Of a DNA stretch of 32,567 nucleotides, positions 7,791 to 16,310 are shown piece after piece (the first letter of the stretch is position 1; each line of letters starts with the position of its first letter). Made by a program: the position numbers and the translations under genes. This stretch comes from Alphaproteobacteria bacterium (GTDB lineage Bacteria > Pseudomonadota > Alphaproteobacteria > JAEUKQ01 > JAIBAD01). A model generated the notes under the pieces. That model was not told the origin of the DNA. It saw nothing but the letters and a program-made list of their open reading frames with translations, and searched no databases. Location of the stretch: positions 1 to 32,567 of the forward strand of contig JAIBAD010000020.1 in NCBI GenBank assembly GCA_019695395.1, read 5' to 3'.

Positions 7791-10083
7791 AATTATGAAT
7801 AGTACGAGCAAGAGGAATTAAACACACAATTTCTGAACTTTGGGACGTTGAAGAAAGTATAACTTGTCCACCATGCATTTCGATAATACGCTTGACAAGA
7901 GATAGGCCCAGATCTGCACTACCCCTTTGGGGATTTCGACGAAATTTATCCGTTGATGGTTCTTGATCTTCAAAATTAATCATCGATGAATTTTTAACTT
8001 GTATTGTTAAATTTTGCGGATCACGGTCGGCAATAATATGAATGGTACTTCCTTTTGGAATAAAAATAACAAGATTGCTAATAATATTATAAATGGCCTG
8101 ATGTAATCTTTTTTCGTCTGCTTCAAAAACCCCAATAGCATCAGGACAATCAAGAACTAAAGATATTTCTTTCTCACGGACCCTTTCATAAGCCAAATGA
8201 ATAATATTGTTTAACATTTGTTTAATATCAATTTTACTATATTCTAATTCTATATAACCTGCCTCAATCGTAGCCAGATCAATAATATCATTAATTAGGG
8301 TGAGAAGTCTTTGCGATGCTTGGTAGATATTTTGACTATAATCAATTTGGCGTTGGTTTAATGGGCCAAAATATTGTGCCTTTAATATTTCCGCAAAACC
8401 CATGATACTATTAAGTGGTGTCCGTAAATCATAGGAAATGTTTGCAATGAATTCAGATTTCAACCTATCTGCTGCTTGAAGTGCATTATTGCCTTCAATA
8501 AGGGCACGTTCTACCCTAATGCTATCTGTGACATCTAAATAGGTAAATAGTGTACTTCCATCAGGCAAAGGATAAACAACATAATCTAAAACAATCCCAT
8601 CATTTCTTTCAATTCGGCCATTACGTTGCTCACCTTCAACGACTAATGTCATAATATTTTGATATTTTTCTTGCCATTTAGAATCTTGATCAAAAAAATT
8701 TTTCAATTGGTCAACAAATTGTGAAATATGTGGTTCTTTAATAACTTCTATATTTTCCAAACCCCATTGACGGATACAAACCGGATTCAAAAGTTTTAAT
8801 CTACCATCGCTTCCAAATACCGCTACCCCTTCATATAAATTATCTAAAGTAGCACGTTGAACATCAATAAGAGTGTTATAAGATCTTTCCAAAGTTAATC
8901 TATCTGTAACATCTTCATAAAGCATAAACACACCACCAAAAGGGTGCGGTGCCGTTACCATTCTTAACGTTGTTCCATCAGGTAAATGAACAAGTTCTTG
9001 GACTGGATTAATAACACCCATAATTTGGCGTTCTAATTCTTGTTTATAAACTGGAAAATTCACTTGTTCGGGTAATTTACGCCGCTCACGAAGCATTTCT
9101 AAAACTTCGCCCAAGGTTGGATTATGCTCTAATAATTTTTCAGTTAATCCAAAAAAATGTAAATAAGCTTGATTAAAAAAACTAACTCGTTTGTTTGTAT
9201 CAAAAACAATAATCCCTGTATTTAATTGTTCTAAAACATCTGCATGCGCCATAATATGGCGTGATAATTGATCCTGTGATTCTTCCAAAGCAGTCATATC
9301 TTGAGCATATCCTGCTATTGAATTCTCTTGTATATCTTCACTATGGTCATTCCATAAAGGCTGAAGTGTAAAATCAAAAAATCGTCTCTTGCCTTGCACA
9401 ATAATATGACGACTACCACTTTGTGCAATTTTGAGATCTTGAGCACGTAAAGCTAAAGCATAATCATCCGCTAATCCAACATTATCATGAAGCACAACAT
9501 CAGCATCAAATCCACAAATATGAGCATAAGTTTTATTACAATAGATTATATGTAATTTCTCATCTCTAATCCAAATAGGTAAAGGTAAATTATCAATTAA
9601 TTTTCTTAATTGAACATTATCATCTTTTACCGATTTGTGAATTTTATATTGGGATGTTATATCCTCAAATATAATGCTTAAAAAACTATTAGATAAAACT
9701 TTAATATTGGCCTTCCATACTTTTTCCTTAAAATCAAAAAGCTTTATTGTTTGATTCTCCTGGGTTGCCTTTTCCAAAATTTCTTCTAAATCCAGATGAT
9801 TTTTAAATTGTTTTTTTCCAAATTCTATGAAATTTTCTTTTGTTTCGATTGTTTCATTAGAAAATAATAACGAGAAATTAGATGATGTTTGAATACTATT
9901 ATCGATAGAAGATATATAAAGCCAAGCTTTATATTTATCTGTAAATAATTCTTTTAATAAATCATTTTGATTTTTAATAAGAGATCTACTTTTTTTTATT
10001 TTAAAAATAAAAAAAAGTAATCCTCCTATAATAATAGAGCATATTATTCCAATATATCCCAAATAACTGTTCACATTATTCAC
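7777..10083 (-). CDS. divL: DivL-like multi-PAS histidine kinase homologue with Tyr at the phospho-accepting position
   Basis: This is a 768-residue membrane-anchored sensor kinase homologue. It has one transmembrane segment (about residues 8-27), an N-terminal PAS-like region, then PAS domains near 165-265, 280-395 and 405-525, a dimerisation domain and a degenerate ATPase domain. The H-box reads SYDLRTPLNSI, with Tyr551 replacing the His (codon TAT at 8431-8433). Caulobacter DivL is 769 residues with Tyr550 at this site and acts with CckA on the CtrA cell-cycle pathway. The nucleotide G1 box (DxGxG) is not recognisable; that region reads VKNSSMINFE (about 695-704). The G2-like GSADLGLSL remains. 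The start is GTG. It lies 37 bases after ahcY. Orthology to DivL is inferred from length, Tyr and PAS layout. Confidence 0.8.
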   Translation of the reverse strand: MNNVNSYLGYIGIICSIIIGGLLFFIFKIKKSRSLIKNQNDLLKELFTDKYKAWLYISSIDNSIQTSSNFSLLFSNETIETKENFIEFGKKQFKNHLDLEEILEKATQENQTIKLFDFKEKVWKANIKVLSNSFLSIIFEDITSQYKIHKSVKDDNVQLRKLIDNLPLPIWIRDEKLHIIYCNKTYAHICGFDADVVLHDNVGLADDYALALRAQDLKIAQSGSRHIIVQGKRRFFDFTLQPLWNDHSEDIQENSIAGYAQDMTALEESQDQLSRHIMAHADVLEQLNTGIIVFDTNKRVSFFNQAYLHFFGLTEKLLEHNPTLGEVLEMLRERRKLPEQVNFPVYKQELERQIMGVINPVQELVHLPDGTTLRMVTAPHPFGGVFMLYEDVTDRLTLERSYNTLIDVQRATLDNLYEGVAVFGSDGRLKLLNPVCIRQWGLENIEVIKEPHISQFVDQLKNFFDQDSKWQEKYQNIMTLVVEGEQRNGRIERNDGIVLDYVVYPLPDGSTLFTYLDVTDSIRVERALIEGNNALQAADRLKSEFIANISYDLRTPLNSIMGFAEILKAQYFGPLNQRQIDYSQNIYQASQRLLTLINDIIDLATIEAGYIELEYSKIDIKQMLNNIIHLAYERVREKEISLVLDCPDAIGVFEADEKRLHQAIYNIISNLVIFIPKGSTIHIIADRDPQNLTIQVKNSSMINFEDQEPSTDKFRRNPQRGSADLGLSLVKRIIEMHGGQVILSSTSQSSEIVCLIPLARTIHNSMRQ

Positions 10084-10120
10084 AAATTATATTTATAAAT
10101 ATCATGGTATTTCAATAGTA

Positions 10121-11416
10121 TCAGTATCGATAATATTCAGGTTTGAACGGACCCTCTTGGGAAACTGCTATATAATCAGCTTGCTTTTTTGTTAATTTTG
10201 TCAATTTAACACCCACTTTAGTAAGATGCAAAGATGCAACCTTTTCATCTAATATTTTGGGTAAAAGGTATACTTGGTTTTTGTAATTATGATAATGGTT
10301 CCATAATTCTATTTGAGCTAAAACTTGATTTGTAAAAGAGGCACTCATCACAAAACTGGGATGTCCTGTCGCACAACCAAGATTGACTAATCTGCCTTTT
10401 GCCAAAACAATCAATCGTTTTCCATCCGGAAAAATAACCTCATCCACTTGAGGTTTTATCGAATCCCATTTGTAATTTTGTAAAGCACTTATTTCAATTT
10501 CACTATCAAAATGACCAATATTACATAAAATTGCCCTGTGTTTCATTTTACGCATATGATCTAAGGTAATAACATCAATATTTCCTGTTGCAGTCACAAA
10601 AATATCTGCTTGATGTGCTATATCATCCATTGTTGTTACTTCATAACCTTCCATTGATGCTTGCAAAGCACATATAGGATCAATTTCTGTTATAATAACT
10701 CTGGCCCCTTGACTACGAAGCGATACCGCACATCCTTTACCTACATCACCAAAACCACAAACAACAGCAATTTTACCAGCCACCATAACGTCTGTAGCTC
10801 GTTTAATTCCATCAATTAAACTTTCACGACAACCATAAAGATTATCAAATTTAGATTTTGTTACAGAATTATTCACATTAATAGCTGGTGTTTTCAATTC
10901 ACCTTTTTTTGCCATTTCGTAAAGCCGATGGACGCCAGTTGTCGTTTCTTCAGAAATACCACGAATATCTTTTAAAAGATGAGAATATTTTTCATAAATA
11001 ATTTGGGTCAAATCACCCCCATCATCTAAAATCATATTAGGTGTCCATCCATTGGGTCCTTGAATTGTTTGTTCAATACACCACCAAAATTCATCTTCAT
11101 TCATACCCTTCCAAGCAAAAACAGGTATACCTACGGCAGCTATAGCTGCAGCAGCTTGATCTTGGGTTGAAAAAATATTGCATGAACTCCATCTTATTTC
11201 AGCACCCAATGCTATTAATGTTTCAATTAAAACTGCTGTTTGAATTGTCATATGTAGGCAACCGGCAATTCTGGCACCTCTTAAAGGTTTATTTGCGCCA
11301 TATTCTTGACGCAATGCCATAAGACCAGGCATTTCTGTCTCTGCGATTGAAATTTCTTTTCTACCCCATTCTGCTAAATTGATATCAGTAACCTTATAAT
11401 CATCAAACTTTTTCAT
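10121..11416 (-). CDS. ahcY: S-adenosylhomocysteine hydrolase
   Basis: This NAD-dependent cytoplasmic enzyme (431 residues) splits S-adenosylhomocysteine into adenosine and homocysteine, keeping methyltransferases from product inhibition. Signatures visible: [14 protein letters not shown] (residues 54-67), [12 protein letters not shown] (155-166), [14 protein letters not shown], the NAD site [11 protein letters not shown], and the C-terminal FKPEYYRY with the conserved Lys and Tyr. It lacks the roughly 40-residue insertion found before SEETTTG in the longer form common in other alphaproteobacteria. A strong AAGGAGC ribosome-binding site fixes the ATG. The gene lies between ptsH (63 bases upstream) and the DivL-like gene. 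Confidence 0.97.
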   Translation of the reverse strand: MKKFDDYKVTDINLAEWGRKEISIAETEMPGLMALRQEYGANKPLRGARIAGCLHMTIQTAVLIETLIALGAEIRWSSCNIFSTQDQAAAAIAAVGIPVFAWKGMNEDEFWWCIEQTIQGPNGWTPNMILDDGGDLTQIIYEKYSHLLKDIRGISEETTTGVHRLYEMAKKGELKTPAINVNNSVTKSKFDNLYGCRESLIDGIKRATDVMVAGKIAVVCGFGDVGKGCAVSLRSQGARVIITEIDPICALQASMEGYEVTTMDDIAHQADIFVTATGNIDVITLDHMRKMKHRAILCNIGHFDSEIEISALQNYKWDSIKPQVDEVIFPDGKRLIVLAKGRLVNLGCATGHPSFVMSASFTNQVLAQIELWNHYHNYKNQVYLLPKILDEKVASLHLTKVGVKLTKLTKKQADYIAVSQEGPFKPEYYRY

Positions 11417-11479
11417 TATATGCTCCTTAAAAAAAATCCCTATCCTAGATCATTTATATTTCATTTTATGACCAAAATT

Positions 11480-11761
11480 TTATTCTTCGTCAAATTTTGA
11501 TTTAACCAAATGAGATAAAGCATTTAAAGCCTCCTGCGCCTGGGATCCTGTTGCCTGAAGCTCGATTGTAGAATGTAGCGTGGCAGCCAACATAAGCAAA
11601 CCCATAATTGATGTTGCCAAAACTGACATATCATCTTTTTTAACTATAACCTTACAATCAAACTGATCTGCAAGTTTAACAAATTTAGCAGCTGCTCGTG
11701 CATGTAATCCACGTTGATTAACTATTTTTACAAAACACGATATTTGTAGTTCATTATTCAT
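11480..11761 (-). CDS. ptsH: Phosphocarrier protein HPr
   Basis: This 93-residue HPr carries the EI-phosphorylatable His20 in RGLHARAAAKFVKLA. The regulatory serine, the HprK target, is Ser51 in ATSIMGLLMLAA. I chose the ATG at 11761 because the HPr fold begins there; a longer reading frame from 11809 would only add residues unrelated to the family. With this start the gene overlaps the end of the EIIA gene by 8 bases. No sugar-specific EIIB or EIIC genes are visible, so this PTS is likely regulatory, as in other alphaproteobacteria. Enzyme I must be encoded outside the window. Confidence 0.93.
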   Translation of the reverse strand: MNNELQISCFVKIVNQRGLHARAAAKFVKLADQFDCKVIVKKDDMSVLATSIMGLLMLAATLHSTIELQATGSQAQEALNALSHLVKSKFDEE

Positions 11762-12161
11762 ATTTTTTTTTAAATAATCTAGATGCAATATTAATATATT
11801 TTCTTCCATCAGCTTGAACTTCTAATACAACATCCATCAAATTATCTTTATGCCTTGATCTTGCTAATTTGATCAACATAGGAAGATTAACCCCAGCTAT
11901 AACTTCTATAACATTTGGTTGCATAACAGAAATTGCAAGATTAGAGGGTGTCCCACCAAACATATCTGTTAAAATTATAACACCTGTTCCATCATTAACA
12001 CGTTGAACGGATTCTAAAATATTTTGCTTACACTGAGCCATATGATCATTAGGGTAAATGCAGATTGTTTCCAAGTTAGATTGGACACCCATAACATGCT
12101 CTAATGCAGAACGAAATTCATCTGCAAGTTTTCCATGGGTAATAATCACAATGCCTATCAT
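11754..12161 (-). CDS. manX: PTS mannose-family EIIA domain protein
   Basis: This 135-residue single-domain EIIA of the mannose/fructose family starts IGIVIITHGKLADEF, with the phosphorylatable His9. It continues with LTDMFGGTPSNLA, the conserved glycine-rich loop of EIIA-Man. It would accept phosphate from HPr. Without EIIB/EIIC partners it probably acts as a regulatory output rather than in sugar uptake. It starts 8 bases after rapZ and its end overlaps ptsH. Names used for this gene in alphaproteobacteria vary (manX, ptsA); the family is clear. Confidence 0.92.
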   Translation of the reverse strand: MIGIVIITHGKLADEFRSALEHVMGVQSNLETICIYPNDHMAQCKQNILESVQRVNDGTGVIILTDMFGGTPSNLAISVMQPNVIEVIAGVNLPMLIKLARSRHKDNLMDVVLEVQADGRKYINIASRLFKKKYE

Positions 12162-12168
12162 ATAAATT

Positions 12169-13059
12169 CTAAAATTTATCTATGTGTTTATATATATCAC
12201 GATGCATTATATTAACGTGTTGATCCAATTTTTGAAAAAAATCAGCCAATTTTTGTACAATATATACAGAACGATGTTTACCACCAGTACACCCAACTGC
12301 AATGGTTAAATAACTTTTTCCTTCTTGTTCAAATTTTGGAAGCAACATATTTAATATTTGAGTAAGGGGCGTAAAAAAATTATCTAAAACACTGTCTCTT
12401 TCTATATATTTTGCAACATTCATATCCAAGCCATTTAAATTTTTCAAAGATGGTTGATAAAAAGGGTTATGTAAAAAACGTACATCGAAAACCCAATCAG
12501 CTTCTCTTGGTAACCCATAATGATAAGAAAAGGAAATAAGTGTGATAACAATTTTTGGATGATCAATATTTTTAATATTAAATCTATCGTAAATTATATT
12601 TTTTAAATTTCCAGGAGTAAGATTTGTCGTATCAATAAGCTCATCAGCTAATATTTCTAAAGGAGCTAAAAGTTTTTTTTCAAGATCAATACCATCAATA
12701 ACAGGACGATTAATTGCTAAAGGGTGTTTACGTCTAGTTTCAATATATCGGCGGGCTAAAACATCTTGATCACACGATAGATAGAGAAGTTGAAAATTAC
12801 TTTTTTGGTCTTGACGAAATTTATTAATAATCTCAATAAAAATTTCTGGTGTAAATCCTCGTGTTCTACTGTCGATACCAAAAGCAACATGATGATTTTC
12901 TTCAGATACGAAATCAAATCTTTGTAATAAAGATACGGGCATGTTATCAACAGCTTCATATCCTATATCCTCTAAAGCTTTTAAGGCTGTAGTACGTCCT
13001 GCTCCGGATAGTCCTGTAACAAGTAAAATACGTGGCACTATATTTGTCACTTCAACCAA
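12169..13059 (-). CDS. rapZ: RNase adapter / nucleotide-binding protein RapZ
   Basis: This 296-residue RapZ (YvcJ family) P-loop protein has Walker A GLSGAGRT at residues 16-23, followed by ALEDIGYEAVDNMP. The C-terminal domain holds AVGCTGGKHRSVYI, the conserved ligand-binding loop. In E. coli it delivers the GlmZ small RNA to RNase E and so controls glucosamine-6-phosphate synthesis; the target in this lineage is unknown. The frame opens at TTG (13059), with GTG alternatives at 13050 and 13038; no ATG fits, so the true start is unsettled. It lies 6 bases from hprK and 7 from the EIIA gene. Confidence 0.93.
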   Translation of the reverse strand: MVEVTNIVPRILLVTGLSGAGRTTALKALEDIGYEAVDNMPVSLLQRFDFVSEENHHVAFGIDSRTRGFTPEIFIEIINKFRQDQKSNFQLLYLSCDQDVLARRYIETRRKHPLAINRPVIDGIDLEKKLLAPLEILADELIDTTNLTPGNLKNIIYDRFNIKNIDHPKIVITLISFSYHYGLPREADWVFDVRFLHNPFYQPSLKNLNGLDMNVAKYIERDSVLDNFFTPLTQILNMLLPKFEQEGKSYLTIAVGCTGGKHRSVYIVQKLADFFQKLDQHVNIMHRDIYKHIDKF

Positions 13060-13065
13060 TTTCTT

Positions 13066-13527
13066 TTAAAGTTTTTTAGAAAATAATTTTATAGCCCAAT
13101 GAATTTTTGATATAGCTGAAGAAGCAAAGGGATCAAAAAAAATTTTAGGAACAGAAATATTAAAAAATACATCATAAGTAATTTGAGGTAGTCTTACAAT
13201 CAAATCTCGTTCAGTTAAATCTAAAATTAAATTCAAAGATATTTTTTCTTGAAAATTCATAGAAACAATACCTATCCCTCGTATTTCTATACATCCTTTT
13301 AATTTTGGATCACCCATTTCTGGATAAGTTACATAAAGATCCTGATTCTGTCTAGAAATCTGCACAAGATCATCTGCAATCAATTTTGCGCCCTGATCAA
13401 TTAGACGCAAAGCAAGATCTGATTTCCCACTCCCAGCTGGACCACGAAATAAAACACCCACATGATGTAGAGCAACCGCTGTTCCTGAAACAGTCATAAT
13501 TTCTCTATAATCTTTTTTTCTTTTCAT
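13066..13527 (-). CDS. hprK: HPr kinase/phosphorylase, short alphaproteobacterial form
   Basis: This 153-residue protein corresponds only to the catalytic domain of HprK, about half the length of the Gram-positive enzyme. Walker A is GPAGSGKS at residues 29-36, followed by LIADDLVQI. The HprK signature IEIRGIGIVSM lies near 80-90. It would phosphorylate HPr on Ser51. The ATG at 13527 overlaps the end of chvG by 23 bases. An in-frame ATG at 13497 would also give a complete P-loop domain. Its place directly after chvG is conserved in alphaproteobacteria and suggests coupling of envelope sensing to PTS state. Confidence 0.93.
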   Translation of the reverse strand: MKRKKDYREIMTVSGTAVALHHVGVLFRGPAGSGKSDLALRLIDQGAKLIADDLVQISRQNQDLYVTYPEMGDPKLKGCIEIRGIGIVSMNFQEKISLNLILDLTERDLIVRLPQITYDVFFNISVPKIFFDPFASSAISKIHWAIKLFSKKL

Positions 13528-15193
13528 TGTCTTTAAAATAAATTACCTCTTTAACAAGTAGTGGTAATTCTATTCGAAATTCTGCACCCATCATATTATC
13601 ATTTTCATCACGCACATTACAAACTGAAATTATACCATTATGTGCTTCAATAATTTGTTTTGAAATGCTTAAACCTAACCCAGAATGTACACCAAATTTT
13701 TCGTGAATAGGTCTTGCCGTATAAAATCTTTCAAAAATTTTATCTAACTTATCTTCTGGTATTCCTGGGCCCTGATCTTTAATTGTTATAATCACCTTTT
13801 GATTTTCTTTTATCATCACCAACTCTATTATTCCTTGGGGAGGGCTAAATGATATTGCATTATTAATAATATTGTACAAAACTTGCTCAAGACGGCTCTC
13901 AATACCAAGTACTTTAAATTCTTGTCTTTCATCAATCTTTAAGGAAAAAATTTGATCTTGATTGTTTTTAAACGATCCCATATCAAATGAATGGGCTATA
14001 TTCCTAACAAGTGATAGCATATTAACAGGCTCTGCAATATTCTTGGAAATATCCGCATCCACTCTTGAAGCTTCTGATATATCAGAGATTAACCTATTTA
14101 ATCTTTCAACATCATCTAATATAAGGGCTAATAGTTTTTTCTTTTTTTCAGGATCATCAACACGATTTACAGTTTCAACTGCGCTGCGAAGTGAAGTTAA
14201 AGGATTTTTGATTTCATGGGCGACATCTGCTGCAAATGATTCAATTGCATTCATACGTTTATATAGAGCCTTTGTCATTTCGCGTAATGCTAATGAAAGA
14301 TCACCTATTTCATCATTTCTATATGTAAAATCTGGTATAAGATCTGGACCTTGTTTTTTGTTAGATTTGATATATTGATTTCTTATATGCAAATAACGTA
14401 CTTGCTCTGCCGCCCGCGCCAATCTCTGAATAGGGCGTGCTATAGTACCAGCTAAAATTAAAGAAAGTAGGATTGTTGTAAATAGACCAACCGTAAATAT
14501 TCTAATAATATCATAACGGAATTCTCTTACATCTTGCTCTATTTCTGTGCCATCACTTGAAAGAAGCAACGCTGCGAGAACCTTTCGATAACGTTGAACA
14601 GGAGAAGCAACTGTTAAAACCAATCTTTTTTGATGATCACGTCTTACAACGCTCATTACTTCTCCTTCAAGTGCTTTTAAAACCTCACTATAATCATGGG
14701 CATTCTGTTTAGCTGCTTCATGATATAAATCTAAAGCTTTATCTTTAGGTAAAATTGGAGTAAAAAGATCATAAAAATAATTAAATATATTTTCAAAAAA
14801 AGATTTTCTTTCAACCAAAGGTAATGTTTCTACTTCTACAAGACCTCCTGGTCCGTCAAAGCGTGCGCTATCACTAAGCAATTCACCATCTGATGAAAAA
14901 AGTCTAGCCCGATAATGTGATATTGCTGCTAATTTTATCAGGGCAGATCTTGCAATTTCAGGTAAGAAATTTTCTTGTTCATTTTTTCCTTCTTCATTAA
15001 CTGTTGACATACCAAGAGCATTTGCAAATAAAACACTTTGTGTTTTTAAATCATCCAATTCATCATTAATAAGCGTTTGACGATATTGATCTTGATACAA
15101 TAATCCAAAAACAGGAATTAATAATGTCAAAACATTTAAAATAAGAATGCGTCTAGTAAGAGTAGAATGTTTTCGTATACCTTTTTTAAACAT
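13505..15193 (-). CDS. chvG: Sensor histidine kinase ChvG/ExoS
   Basis: This 562-residue inner-membrane sensor kinase has two transmembrane segments (about 16-34 and 229-249) flanking a periplasmic domain of about 195 residues. A HAMP region follows (ARPIQRLARAAEQV, then a linker to NDEIGDLSLALREM). His326 lies in the H-box AADVAHEIKNPLTSLRSA. The ATPase domain is intact: N-box NIINNAISFSPP, G1 DQGPGIPEDK, G2 SGLGLSISKQ. In rhizobia and Brucella relatives ChvG responds to acid or host-envelope cues and phosphorylates ChvI. The kinase is complete and, unlike the DivL-like gene downstream, has all catalytic boxes. Confidence 0.94.
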   Translation of the reverse strand: MFKKGIRKHSTLTRRILILNVLTLLIPVFGLLYQDQYRQTLINDELDDLKTQSVLFANALGMSTVNEEGKNEQENFLPEIARSALIKLAAISHYRARLFSSDGELLSDSARFDGPGGLVEVETLPLVERKSFFENIFNYFYDLFTPILPKDKALDLYHEAAKQNAHDYSEVLKALEGEVMSVVRRDHQKRLVLTVASPVQRYRKVLAALLLSSDGTEIEQDVREFRYDIIRIFTVGLFTTILLSLILAGTIARPIQRLARAAEQVRYLHIRNQYIKSNKKQGPDLIPDFTYRNDEIGDLSLALREMTKALYKRMNAIESFAADVAHEIKNPLTSLRSAVETVNRVDDPEKKKKLLALILDDVERLNRLISDISEASRVDADISKNIAEPVNMLSLVRNIAHSFDMGSFKNNQDQIFSLKIDERQEFKVLGIESRLEQVLYNIINNAISFSPPQGIIELVMIKENQKVIITIKDQGPGIPEDKLDKIFERFYTARPIHEKFGVHSGLGLSISKQIIEAHNGIISVCNVRDENDNMMGAEFRIELPLLVKEVIYFKDNEKKKRL

Positions 15194-15199
15194 AGATAT

Positions 15200-15970
15200 T
15201 TAATTTTCTCTATATCTATAACCCATACCATATAAGGTTTCTATATTTGTAAATGTTTGATCCACTATTTTAAATTTACGTCTTAATCTTTTAATATGAC
15301 TATCAATCGTACGATCATCTACATAAACTGTATCACCATAGGCGATATCCATTAACTGATCTCTTGTTTTGACATGACCCGGTCTTAAAACAAGAGATTG
15401 CAATAATAAAAACTCTGTAACAGTGAGCTCTATATTATGTCCCATCCAACTACATTGATGTTTAATTAAATCGAGCATAAGATGACCACGAACAATTTTA
15501 TTTTGCTCAAGTTCATGCTGAGTTTCTTGTTTTTTTTGTAAATCTCTACGTAGCAAAGTACGTATACGCTCAATTAATAGTCTTTGGGAGAAAGGTTTAC
15601 GTATATAATCATCTGCTCCCATTCTTAAACCCATTAATTCATCAATTTCATCATCTTTGGATGTTAAAAAAATAACCGGTATATTATTGGAGCGACGTAA
15701 TCTTTCTAATAATTCCATTCCATCTATCAAAGGCATTTTAATATCAAGGACAACCAAGTTCGCAGGATTGTTTGATAAAAAATCCAAAGCTTCATACCCA
15801 TCACTATAACAATGAACAATAAATTTCTCTTCTTCTAAAGCTAAAGATACTGATGTCAAAATATTCTTATCATCATCAACCAAAACAATAATTGGTTTTA
15901 CTTCATTGTGCATTAAATACGATGGATCAAAAGGTGACTGCGATCCTATTGAATAACTGGGTTTATTCAT
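15200..15970 (-). CDS. chvI: Response regulator ChvI
   Basis: This 256-residue OmpR/PhoB-type regulator has a receiver domain starting IIVLVDDDKNILTS, phospho-accepting Asp about 76 in VVLDIKMP, and the switch region FLTSKDDE with Lys in DDYIRKPF. The C-terminal winged helix ends IETLYGMGYRY. The ATG at 15970 follows TTAGGT; a TTG one codon upstream is possible but weaker. An ATG at 15913 would match the usual ChvI N-terminus, and the extra 20 residues look unstructured. It is the first gene of the long minus-strand run and transcription starts from the AT-rich spacer to its right. Confidence 0.94.
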   Translation of the reverse strand: MNKPSYSIGSQSPFDPSYLMHNEVKPIIVLVDDDKNILTSVSLALEEEKFIVHCYSDGYEALDFLSNNPANLVVLDIKMPLIDGMELLERLRRSNNIPVIFLTSKDDEIDELMGLRMGADDYIRKPFSQRLLIERIRTLLRRDLQKKQETQHELEQNKIVRGHLMLDLIKHQCSWMGHNIELTVTEFLLLQSLVLRPGHVKTRDQLMDIAYGDTVYVDDRTIDSHIKRLRRKFKIVDQTFTNIETLYGMGYRYREN

Positions 15971-16179
15971 CAAATACCTAAAAGTTAATCATGAATAGAT
16001 AGACTTGATATAAATGTATTTTTAATACAGGTATAATACTTACAAATTATAATTATACTAAGAGAATATATACCATAAAATAACAAACACATAAACTTAG
16101 TTTAAATTAATAAACTCTATTAAGAGACTAAACTATAAAAAATAGTTTATAGGCAAATGGTCAAAAATAAATATTTATT

Positions 16180-16217
16180 ATAAAATTATAATAAAAGTGT
16201 ATTTATTATAATTTTAT
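16180..16217. repeat. Perfect 16-bp AT-only inverted repeat
   Basis: ATAAAATTATAATAAA (16180-16195) and its exact reverse complement (16202-16217) flank a 6-base loop, AGTGTA. With no G-C pairs it would be a weak RNA hairpin, unlike an intrinsic terminator. It ends three bases before the TTGACT box at 16221, so an operator or a cruciform-prone element is possible. Confidence 0.6.
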
Positions 16218-16220
16218 TAT

Positions 16221-16247
16221 TTGACTTATCGATTTTTTAGATATAAA
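16221..16247 (+). promoter_or_regulatory. Putative sigma-70 promoter of the small secreted peptide gene
   Basis: TTGACT at 16221-16226 is a good -35 match. TATAAA at 16242-16247 (spacing 15) or TAAATT at 16244-16249 (spacing 17) could serve as -10. The coding start lies about 63 bases further on. In such AT-rich DNA the -10 is weak evidence; the -35 is the more distinctive part. Confidence 0.35.
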
Positions 16248-16310
16248 TTACTTAATTATATATAATTATATATTTTATTATAACTATTCATATATTTTAG
16301 GAGATATTTT

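Larger units (their letters stand above)
15971..16310. other. Longest non-coding spacer, between chvI and the small secreted peptide gene
   Basis: About 340 bases, nearly all A and T, lie between two divergent genes and must hold both promoters. Visible structures are a short hairpin (TAAACTAT, 5-base loop, ATAGTTTA at 16129-16149), a perfect 16-bp AT-only inverted repeat (16180-16217) and a promoter-like pair facing right. No further open frame of convincing length is present. On the minus strand several TATAAT-like strings precede chvI, but base composition makes each of them weak evidence. Confidence 0.6.

Noticed and set aside
11417-11479. SAH riboswitch ahead of ahcY
   Set aside because: The spacer is only 63 bases, AT-rich, and shows no pseudoknot-like complementary segments; only the ribosome-binding site is supported.
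11762-11809. N-terminal extension of HPr by 16 residues
   Set aside because: HPr homology starts at the ATG at 11761; the longer form would lie inside the EIIA coding end and gives an unusual HPr length.
13962-14378. 138-residue open frame on the plus strand inside chvG
   Set aside because: It is fully antisense to the conserved kinase core of ChvG, has low-complexity composition and no ribosome-binding site; a shadow frame.
16100-16130. TTAA-rich strings as CtrA boxes (TTAA-N7-TTAA), tempting because of the DivL-like gene
   Set aside because: The best pair has spacing 9, and TTAA is expected by chance at high frequency in this composition.
16180-16217. Inverted repeat read as a transcription terminator
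   Set aside because: It has no G-C pairs in the stem and no T-run on either strand, and no gene ends next to it.
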